A DNA stretch of 7,611 nucleotides from Lachnospiraceae bacterium (GTDB lineage Bacteria; Bacillota_A; Clostridia; Lachnospirales; Lachnospiraceae), in contig JAIKXO010000259.1 in assembly GCA_024684065.1 (NCBI GenBank), positions 1-7,611 of the forward strand, given 5' to 3'. A model generated the notes under the pieces. The model did no database searches. It had not been told where the DNA came from and saw only the letters and a list, made by a program, of their open reading frames with translations. This document shows, piece by piece, positions 1 through 4,850 of the stretch. The position numbers and the translations under genes were made by a program. Every line of letters begins with the position of its first letter. Position 1 is the first letter of the stretch.

Positions 1-1238
1 TCCGCATACCACCGCCTTGCGCCCGGATTGGTAAGGTCTATGACAGCAAGTCCCGGCTGCCAGTTATCGACCTGTTTTACTCCCTTTCCGTCAGAGCGCA
101 TCAGAAAATATCCCTTTTTAACAAGCTCATCGAAGGTATCACCGTACTGGCTCACATAAGGATTGACCCAGGCACAGAGCTTAAGTCCCTTCTTATGGTA
201 CCTGTTTAACATTTCCTTAACATCCCCAAACTGATCCTGATCCCATACAAAATCGCACCAGTGCAGGGCGCGCATCCAGTAGCAGTCAAAATGGAAGACC
301 CTCAGGGGGATATTTCTTTTCTCCATACCGCTTATCATTTCAGAGGTAGTGGCCTCATCATATTTCGGTTTGAAGCTTGTGGAAAGCCAGAGCCCGAAGC
401 TCCAGGCGGGCGGAAGAGCCGGACGCCCGGTCAGCGCGGTATAGGTCTCCATCAGGTCAGCCGGAGTCTTTCCATAGAAAAGGTGATAGCGAAGCTCTTC
501 TCCCGGAACGCTTATCCCGACATATTCAACCTTTTCGCTGGCAACCTCAAATTCCACAGGTCCCGAATGATCGGCAAGGATTCCGTATCCCTCGCTCGTC
601 ATATAGAACGGGATATTCTTGTATGTGATCTGGCTGGCAGTACCGCCGTCCTCATTCCATTCATCTATGACCTGTCCGTTCTTGACAAAGGCCGTGTACT
701 TTTCACCGAAGCCGTATACGGTTTCACCGGCTTTTAAGGACAGCTCCGTCATAACATAGGGTTCATAGGTCTGAGCAAGATAGTTTTCACCCTTAAACAT
801 TGAAGAAGGACGCTTATTCCAGCGCATATATCCGGTATTGCGGAAGCCCGAGGATGTAAGGACACGGCCGTCCGCCTCAAAGGTATAGCCCCACTGCTTC
901 CGGTTAACACGGACAGTAAGATCTCCGGAAGTCATTACCGCTTCTTCATCCGATATCTTTACATCTACAGGCTCCGGACAGACATTCAGGTCAAACCTCG
1001 GCTCTCTTGCATTATATGCCTTATAATGTGTCACCGTGACCGCGATATCGTTATGACCCGCCGATACAAAATCCAGCTGTAAAACCGTCTGGTCAAGGGC
1101 ATCGGCCCTTTGGAGGATGGGACGCTCCGGTGCCAAAATACGCATCCCGTTTGGGATCTCTTCTACACTGTAGGCCTGGGAAGCAAAGGATGGCAGGACA
1201 TTTTCGCTTCTCAGCCAGTAGCCTTCGGTAAATTTCAT
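1..1238 (-). CDS. yicI: Alpha-xylosidase, GH31 family, YicI type (C-terminal part outside the window)
   Basis: Removes terminal alpha-linked xylose from small xylosides such as isoprimeverose; with no signal peptide it should act in the cytoplasm. The first 412 residues are present, against about 770 for E. coli YicI. The N-terminal beta-sandwich runs to about residue 245 (ETVYGFGEKYTA, YKNIPFYMT), followed by the start of the catalytic barrel (RPALPPAWSFGLWLSTSF, HFDCYWM, WCDFVWD, LCAWVNPY, NWQPGLAVIDLTNP). These blocks match YicI closely, as I remember that sequence. The Cys319-Tyr320 pair aligns with YicI Cys307-Phe308, which help set xylose over glucose preference. The nucleophile (KTDFGE motif) should lie about 20 codons beyond the window, so catalytic competence cannot be judged here. 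The ATG at 1238 follows GAGGAG with a 6-nt gap. The gene has its own likely promoter and lies downstream of the importer genes. The family is sure; substrate preference is inferred from the family. Confidence 0.95.
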   Translation of the reverse strand, partial: MKFTEGYWLRSENVLPSFASQAYSVEEIPNGMRILAPERPILQRADALDQTVLQLDFVSAGHNDIAVTVTHYKAYNAREPRFDLNVCPEPVDVKISDEEAVMTSGDLTVRVNRKQWGYTFEADGRVLTSSGFRNTGYMRWNKRPSSMFKGENYLAQTYEPYVMTELSLKAGETVYGFGEKYTAFVKNGQVIDEWNEDGGTASQITYKNIPFYMTSEGYGILADHSGPVEFEVASEKVEYVGISVPGEELRYHLFYGKTPADLMETYTALTGRPALPPAWSFGLWLSTSFKPKYDEATTSEMISGMEKRNIPLRVFHFDCYWMRALHWCDFVWDQDQFGDVKEMLNRYHKKGLKLCAWVNPYVSQYGDTFDELVKKGYFLMRSDGKGVKQVDNWQPGLAVIDLTNPGARRWYA

Positions 1239-1240
1239 TT

Positions 1241-1250
1241 CTCTCTCCTC
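1241..1250 (-). promoter_or_regulatory. Ribosome binding site of the alpha-xylosidase gene
   Basis: On the minus strand GAGGAGAGAG ends two bases before the ATG at 1238, leaving about six bases between GAGGAG and the start. It fixes the start codon; there is no competing ATG with a better site. Confidence 0.75.
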
Positions 1251-1262
1251 GTATTATTTAGT

Positions 1263-1336
1263 CATACCCTTTTTCTTATCTGTATTCCGGTATGCTGTTT
1301 AAGATGATACGGACAGGATTTACTGACATAAATCCC
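1263..1336 (-). repeat. Two inverted repeats in the alpha-xylosidase 5' leader
   Basis: Between the likely promoter and the start codon are two hairpin-forming repeats. One has 7-bp arms, GGATTTA at 1317-1323 and TAAATCC at 1330-1336, with a 6-base loop. The other has 6-bp arms, CATACC at 1263-1268 and GGTATG at 1289-1294, with a 20-base loop. Neither is followed by a T run on the minus strand, so they are not clear terminators. The first lies roughly 20 to 40 bases downstream of the -10 box, where an operator or an mRNA-stabilising hairpin would fit. Confidence 0.45.
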
Positions 1337-1354
1337 TTATTGCCGTCCGGTTTT

Positions 1355-1383
1355 ATTCTCCTCAAATATACGGCAAATGTCAA
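1355..1383 (-). promoter_or_regulatory. Likely sigma-A promoter of the alpha-xylosidase gene
   Basis: On the minus strand a perfect -35 box TTGACA (1383 to 1378) is followed by a 17-base spacer and GAGAAT (1360 to 1355), matching four of six bases of the -10 consensus. Transcription would start near 1348 and leave a leader of about 110 bases. The -35 box is one arm of an inverted repeat (1378-1397), suggesting regulation. The gene can therefore be expressed separately from the transporter genes upstream. Confidence 0.6.
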
Positions 1384-1397
1384 CATCTGTTTTGACA
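1378..1397. repeat. Inverted repeat over the -35 box, possible operator
   Basis: TGTCAA (1378-1383), eight bases, then TTGACA (1392-1397) form a perfect 6-bp-arm dyad. The left arm is the -35 box of the leftward promoter. A dyad of this size over a promoter element is a typical place for a regulator, but the protein is unknown and 6-bp arms alone are weak evidence. Confidence 0.4.
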
Positions 1398-1399
1398 AC

Positions 1400-1425
1400 G
1401 GAGCCGGCTTTTAAAAGCCGGCTCC
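1400..1425. repeat. Perfect 26-bp palindrome after the binding-protein gene
   Basis: Each half is GGAGCCGGCTTTT or its complement, with no unpaired centre in DNA. In RNA it would form a strong GGAGCCGGC stem closed through a TTTTAAAA loop. It lies 67 bases past the stop of the leftward binding-protein gene and just before the promoter of the alpha-xylosidase gene. No T run follows on either strand, so it is not a classic intrinsic terminator. It may stabilise the 3' end of the importer mRNA, act as a weak terminator, or bind a protein. Confidence 0.6.
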
Positions 1426-1465
1426 TGTAATAATAATCGTTAAACGAATTGATCCGTTCACTGTG

Positions 1466-1483
1466 ATCTGTCACGAAACAGAT
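1466..1483 (-). repeat. Small inverted repeat just past the binding-protein stop
   Basis: ATCTGT at 1466-1471 and ACAGAT at 1478-1483 surround six bases and begin nine bases after the stop codon of the binding-protein gene. It could fold as a short hairpin in the 3' untranslated region. It has no T tail and 6-bp arms only, so its role is unclear. Confidence 0.3.
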
Positions 1484-1491
1484 TATCTGAT

Positions 1492-2847
1492 TTACTGCGC
1501 GCCGTCGATAGCCGCCCACTGCTCTTCGATCTGGGCGCAGGCTTCATCCTTCGTTACGGTGCCTGCGATATAGGACTGAAGGATCTGGCCGCAGGTCTGA
1601 TGCCAGCTGTCCGTAGAATAGCAGATCGCAAGAGCGCCGGCTCCTTTTTCGGCGGCAAGGGCTGAACCCTGCTTGATAACTTCAAACTCCGAAGGGGCAT
1701 CCGATACGATAGGAGGAACAACACCTGCCACATCAGTAAACCATGCTTTACCATAATCAGAGGTATACCACCAGTTCACGAAATTAAGCACTGCCTGAAG
1801 GTTCTCTGAATCCTTTGAAACATGAAGAGCCTGATCGGAACCTGAAATAACCTTGCATTCAGCCGCATCCTCGGTAACGGGATATCCGACAAATCCGATA
1901 TTGAGATCAGGATTGATCGCAAGGCAGTCGGCCTCTACCCAGGCACCCTGTCCAAGGATTATGGCAGCCTCTCCGTTTGCAAAAGCGGCTTCTTCAGCTG
2001 ACAGATCTGTCTCTAAGGGTTTTGCATCGCCATACTTTACGGCAAGGTCGAGGAAATCAAAATAATTGTCATAAAGCTCGGGATAATCGGAAACCTTTGC
2101 TTCCCCTTTTTCGAACTTTGTCACGAGCTCGGCGGAAGAGATCCCGGCGGCATCTGCTGCCGCATTAACAAAGCTCTGATAGGTATGTTTAAATACCCAC
2201 CACTCCGCAAAGCCTGTAGTAAACGGCTTGTAACCTGCAGCCTCAAGCTTCTCGCAGGCTTCTGCAAGGCCTGAAGCCGTTTCCGGGAATTCATCTATGC
2301 CAACCTCGGCAAAGATATCCTTATTGTAAAGGATCCCGAAATAATTACCCTTGATGGCAAAACCGTAGCAGCCGGTTCCGCCCTGTTCGGTCGAAGCCAT
2401 GGCGGCAGCTACAGCAGGATCCATCGTTGTCATTATAGGCTCGTTGCTCAGATCATATGAATACTCAAGATAGGTATCGATCTCTTTTCCGGATGTTGAA
2501 GAGAAGATGTCCGGAACCTCACCGGAATTAAGCTTGGCCTTCAACAGGGTAGGATAATCGTTCTGGGTGGTCTCATAATTGATTGTTACGTCGGGAGCTA
2601 CATTTGCGTATTCCTCTATCAGCTCGTTGATGGCATCCGCATATTCAGGGGAAGAAATAAACATATAGATCTCACCGGAATCCGCGGAAGCTTCAGTTTC
2701 AGCTTCAGTTTCAGCTTCAGTTTCTGTTTCCTCAGCGGGGGCGCTTGCTTCGGCGCCTCCTGCCGCGGGAATTGCGGCACCACAGCCTGACAGCAGCGAA
2801 ATACTCATTGCCGCACAGAGAATCGTTGATAATAATCTTTTTTTCAT
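1492..2847 (-). CDS. Sugar-binding lipoprotein of a CUT1-type ABC importer
   Basis: Captures an extracellular oligosaccharide and delivers it to the two permeases encoded just upstream. The 451-residue product has a lipoprotein signal (KKR, hydrophobic core, lipobox LSGC, lipidated Cys22), then an acidic linker at about residues 23-58 made of repeated AETE units, then a family 1 extracellular solute-binding fold to the C terminus. Typical fold features are EIYMFISSPEYADAINELIE near the start, LYNKDIF in the middle, and NWWYTS at 359-360. Trp216-Trp217 and Trp359-Trp360 are candidates for sugar stacking. The ATG at 2847 has an excellent AAGGAGG site; the frame stays open 86 codons further upstream, but that stretch overlaps the MalG-like gene and has no lipoprotein signal. 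It starts 35 bases after that gene ends, so it is probably cotranscribed. The ligand is not readable; an alpha-xyloside is inferred from the GH31 neighbour. Confidence 0.93.
   Translation of the reverse strand: MKKRLLSTILCAAMSISLLSGCGAAIPAAGGAEASAPAEETETEAETEAETEASADSGEIYMFISSPEYADAINELIEEYANVAPDVTINYETTQNDYPTLLKAKLNSGEVPDIFSSTSGKEIDTYLEYSYDLSNEPIMTTMDPAVAAAMASTEQGGTGCYGFAIKGNYFGILYNKDIFAEVGIDEFPETASGLAEACEKLEAAGYKPFTTGFAEWWVFKHTYQSFVNAAADAAGISSAELVTKFEKGEAKVSDYPELYDNYFDFLDLAVKYGDAKPLETDLSAEEAAFANGEAAIILGQGAWVEADCLAINPDLNIGFVGYPVTEDAAECKVISGSDQALHVSKDSENLQAVLNFVNWWYTSDYGKAWFTDVAGVVPPIVSDAPSEFEVIKQGSALAAEKGAGALAICYSTDSWHQTCGQILQSYIAGTVTKDEACAQIEEQWAAIDGAQ
2689..2724. repeat. Three exact copies of a 12-bp tandem repeat in the lipoprotein linker
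   Basis: The plus strand carries AGCTTCAGTTTC three times in a row, followed by a diverged partial copy. On the coding strand each unit adds four residues of the Glu/Thr/Ala linker between the lipidated Cys and the binding domain. Because the unit is a multiple of three, gain or loss would change linker length without breaking the frame. Confidence 0.85.
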
Positions 2848-2853
2848 AAGTGT

Positions 2854-2860
2854 CCTCCTT
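2854..2860 (-). promoter_or_regulatory. Strong ribosome binding site of the binding-protein gene
   Basis: AAGGAGG on the minus strand, six bases before the ATG at 2847. It is the strongest site in the window and settles the start at the lipoprotein signal. It may raise output of the binding protein over the permeases, although the gene is third in the operon. Confidence 0.85.
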
Positions 2861-2882
2861 TTAATAATATGTTCTTTTATCA

Positions 2883-3722
2883 TTAACCCTTTACCGCTCC
2901 GGCAACCACACCTTCCACAATATAATTCTGAAGGATGATGAAAACGATTATGGACGGCAGAACGGTCAGGGACATTGCGGCCATCGCATACTGCCATTTT
3001 GTATTCATCTGTCCGACAAAGGTATAGGCGGCCAGAACAAGGGTCTTTGTTTTGTTTGAGCTGTTCACCATAAGGAGAGGTAACAGGAAGTCGTTCCATA
3101 TCCACATGACGTCTAAGACGATTACTGTAAAGGTAACCGACTTCATAAGCGGAAATATGATGGAAACATAGGTTTTCCAGGTGGAAGCTCCGTCGATCAT
3201 CGCGCTTTCGTCGATCTCCCTGGGAATGGTCTTCATGAAATTATAGTAGATGAAGGCTGCCATCGGGATTCCGAAGCCCCAGTACTGGATCCCAAGCCCC
3301 ACCCTGCTCTGATCGAGATGCAAAATATTCATGGCCTTTAACAGAGTGATCATGATGGTCTGAAAAGGGATCAGCATCGGTGTTATGATAAGCGTATAGG
3401 CGACCGCGGTGTATCTGGTCCGCCGCCTGTCAAGAATATAAGACGCTATCGAAGAGAAAAACACTATTCCGATGATCCCGATCACGGTGATCGTTACATT
3501 ATTCAAAAACAGGCGTCCGTAATGGATCTTTTTGATAACGTATGTTATATTTTCAAAAGTCGGTGCCTTCGGAAGCGCGATCGGATCGGAAACCACTTCT
3601 CCGAAGGGCTTGAAGGAGTTCATAAACATTAAGAACACAGGGTAGATATAAACTAACGCAAGCAGGGTCAGAACCGTTAAAAGGACCGTCCTTTGGATCT
3701 TAGCCTTTTTCTTCATGCCCAT
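2883..3722 (-). CDS. ABC sugar permease, MalG-like (CUT1 family)
   Basis: Second membrane subunit of the importer, forming the channel with the MalF-like protein in the cytoplasmic membrane. The product has 279 residues, normal for this family. About six membrane spans are visible, the first at about residues 13-34. The cytoplasmic EAA loop that contacts the ATPase is at about 169-195 (EIDESAMIDGAS, then IIFPL), with Gly178 and Pro191 conserved. The C terminus, NYIVEGVVAGAVKG, is the typical MalG-type ending. The start ATG at 3722 overlaps the preceding stop as TAATG, indicating translational coupling; GGGAGGTG lies about nine bases before it. A second ATG two codons later is possible but further from that site. 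No ATPase gene is present nearby, so a shared MsmX/MalK-type ATPase encoded elsewhere is expected. Confidence 0.95.
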   Translation of the reverse strand: MGMKKKAKIQRTVLLTVLTLLALVYIYPVFLMFMNSFKPFGEVVSDPIALPKAPTFENITYVIKKIHYGRLFLNNVTITVIGIIGIVFFSSIASYILDRRRTRYTAVAYTLIITPMLIPFQTIMITLLKAMNILHLDQSRVGLGIQYWGFGIPMAAFIYYNFMKTIPREIDESAMIDGASTWKTYVSIIFPLMKSVTFTVIVLDVMWIWNDFLLPLLMVNSSNKTKTLVLAAYTFVGQMNTKWQYAMAAMSLTVLPSIIVFIILQNYIVEGVVAGAVKG

Positions 3723-4612
3723 TACAGATACACCTCCCGTCTGCTCATGACCCGCAGAACGAGCTGGGTCGTTATCAGTACAAAGATAAAGTAAATGATC
3801 GCCTCGGCGGAGCCCATACCGTAATTATTGTTGGTAAAGGCCTCCTGATAGATCTGCATGGTCGTGCTGTAGGTAGCGGTACCCGGCCCTCCCTTGGTTA
3901 ACGCAAGGATAATATCAAAAACCTTAAGGCCGTTGGTCAGCGACATAAATATACAGGTGGTAACGGAAGGTCCAAGGAGCGGCAGGGTAACCCTGAAAAA
4001 CTTCTGAGCCGGACTTGCGCCGTCCACGACCGCTGCCTCCAGGACATCCTTTGGAATAGCCTGCAGCCCGGCAATATAAAGGACAACGTAAAAGCCCAGC
4101 GCCTGCCATACACCGACAAATGAGACAGAGTAGAAAGCAAGCTTCGGATCCCCCAGCCAGCTGTAATTCAAAAATCCCAGTCCCGTAGCCGCAAAAAGCT
4201 TTTCAAAGCCCTTGGTGAAAATGAACTTCCAGATAAAGCCGACAATGGTCATGCTCATAATATAAGGAATAAAGAAAAATCCCCGGTATAAATTGTCCAG
4301 CCGTGTTTTTTTCGTCAGGGCCACCGCCAGGGCAAGGGCACAGACATTAGAAAAGACCATGAAAAACAGGGTATATCTTAAGGTAAACAGAAGCGTGCCG
4401 ACAAATGAGGAACCGCTGCCTAAAAGCTTCTTAAAGTTTTCAAGCCCTATGAAAACGGGTTCCTTCGCAATACCGTTCCATTCGGTAAGGGAATAATATC
4501 CGCTCATGATAAACGGAATGTATATCATCATAGATACCAGCAGAAGAGCCGGAACCGTATATATCAGTGTTTCGATCTGTTCCTTGCGGCGCCGGTTCAT
4601 TTTCTTCCCCAT
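3722..4612 (-). CDS. ABC sugar permease, MalF-like (CUT1 family)
   Basis: First membrane subunit of the importer and first gene of the leftward operon. The 296-residue product begins with a basic cytoplasmic tail (MGKKMNRRRKEQIE) and a first membrane span at about 16-38, followed by SLTEWNG and IGLENFKKLL, typical of the UgpA/MsmF group. Further spans lie at about 72-100, 110-133, 158-182, 215-235 and 268-288. The EAA loop is at about 189-216 (VLEAAVVDGASPAQ, then TLPLL), with Gly198 and Pro211 present. The start at 4612 is chosen because GGAGG lies five bases before it. The frame also reads back to an ATG at 4714, but that ATG has no ribosome binding site and would add 34 mostly charged residues unlike the family. 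The stop shares a base with the next start. The substrate is not readable from the sequence. Confidence 0.94.
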   Translation of the reverse strand: MGKKMNRRRKEQIETLIYTVPALLLVSMMIYIPFIMSGYYSLTEWNGIAKEPVFIGLENFKKLLGSGSSFVGTLLFTLRYTLFFMVFSNVCALALAVALTKKTRLDNLYRGFFFIPYIMSMTIVGFIWKFIFTKGFEKLFAATGLGFLNYSWLGDPKLAFYSVSFVGVWQALGFYVVLYIAGLQAIPKDVLEAAVVDGASPAQKFFRVTLPLLGPSVTTCIFMSLTNGLKVFDIILALTKGGPGTATYSTTMQIYQEAFTNNNYGMGSAEAIIYFIFVLITTQLVLRVMSRREVYL

Positions 4613-4617
4613 CGTTT

Positions 4618-4622
4618 CCTCC
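4618..4622 (-). promoter_or_regulatory. Ribosome binding site that decides the MalF-like start
   Basis: GGAGG on the minus strand lies five bases before the ATG at 4612. The alternative in-frame ATG at 4714 is preceded only by an A/T-rich stretch without a Shine-Dalgarno match, so the longer version is unlikely. Confidence 0.8.
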
Positions 4623-4626
4623 GATC

Positions 4627-4708
4627 GCTTTTTTCCGGATCGTTTCCCGGAAAAAGCTTTTTTGAGGCCGGATCTTACTCCTTCTGATCGTTCGGTGCGC
4701 CCCGGCCT
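4627..4708 (-). promoter_or_regulatory. Structured 5' leader of the importer operon
   Basis: Two GC-capped inverted repeats lie between the likely promoter and the first permease. The outer has 7-bp arms, AGGCCGG at 4665-4671 and CCGGCCT at 4702-4708. The inner has arms at 4627-4638 and 4647-4657 (CCGG tops, A/T lower stem, 8-base loop, one extra A on one side) and ends five bases before the Shine-Dalgarno GGAGG. Read rightward, the inner stem is followed at once by six T, so it also resembles an intrinsic terminator for plus-strand transcripts. It could control translation or mRNA stability of the leftward operon, or block antisense transcription. No known riboswitch class is recognised. Confidence 0.4.
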
Positions 4709-4743
4709 TTTCATAAAACTGCAGACAATTTTCTTATGATCGG

Positions 4744-4771
4744 ATTATATCCCTGTCGTTTTGAATATAAA
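4744..4771 (-). promoter_or_regulatory. Likely promoter of the importer operon
   Basis: On the minus strand a perfect -10 box TATAAT (4749 to 4744) is preceded, after 16 bases, by TTTATA (4771 to 4766), four of six matches to the -35 consensus. Transcription would start near 4737 and leave a leader of about 125 bases. A weak -35 with a perfect -10 is common at promoters needing an activator, which fits the adjacent two-component system. The divergent kinase promoter must lie in the same 238-base gap, but I see no convincing box for it; TTGAAT at 4761-4766 is the best -35 candidate and lacks a good -10. Confidence 0.5.
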
Positions 4772-4809
4772 ATGGAAAAAAATGATATGAAATCTGTAAA
4801 AAACCGACA
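4754..4809. repeat. Imperfect inverted repeat between the divergent genes
   Basis: TGTCGTTTT at 4754-4762 and AAAACCGACA at 4800-4809 are inverted copies differing by one inserted base, 37 bases apart. The left copy lies between the -10 and -35 boxes of the leftward promoter and the right copy upstream of it. This could be a pair of binding sites for the adjacent AraC-type regulator, but the A/T-rich setting makes chance matches likely. Confidence 0.25.
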
Positions 4810-4850
4810 AAAGATTTGCGTTGCCGATCTTTCAGGATTATCATAAACAT

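Noticed and set aside
261..737. Open frame of 158 codons on the plus strand
   Set aside because: It is antisense to the well-supported GH31 coding sequence, has no ribosome binding site and no recognisable domain.
1437..1447. Short near-palindrome TCGTTAAACGA
   Set aside because: The five-base arms are too short to stand out in a repeat-rich gap, and it does not overlap a promoter or gene start.
2939..2952. Catabolite-repression (cre)-like match TGAAAACGATTATG
   Set aside because: The last two conserved bases do not match and the site lies within the MalG-like coding sequence, away from any promoter I can see.
2848..3105. 86-codon upstream extension of the binding-protein frame
   Set aside because: It overlaps the 3' end of the MalG-like gene in another frame, while the ATG at 2847 has a near-perfect ribosome binding site and begins a lipoprotein signal peptide.
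4613..4714. 34-residue N-terminal extension of the MalF-like permease
   Set aside because: The ATG at 4714 has no ribosome binding site and the added residues are charged and unlike the family; the stretch fits better as a structured leader.
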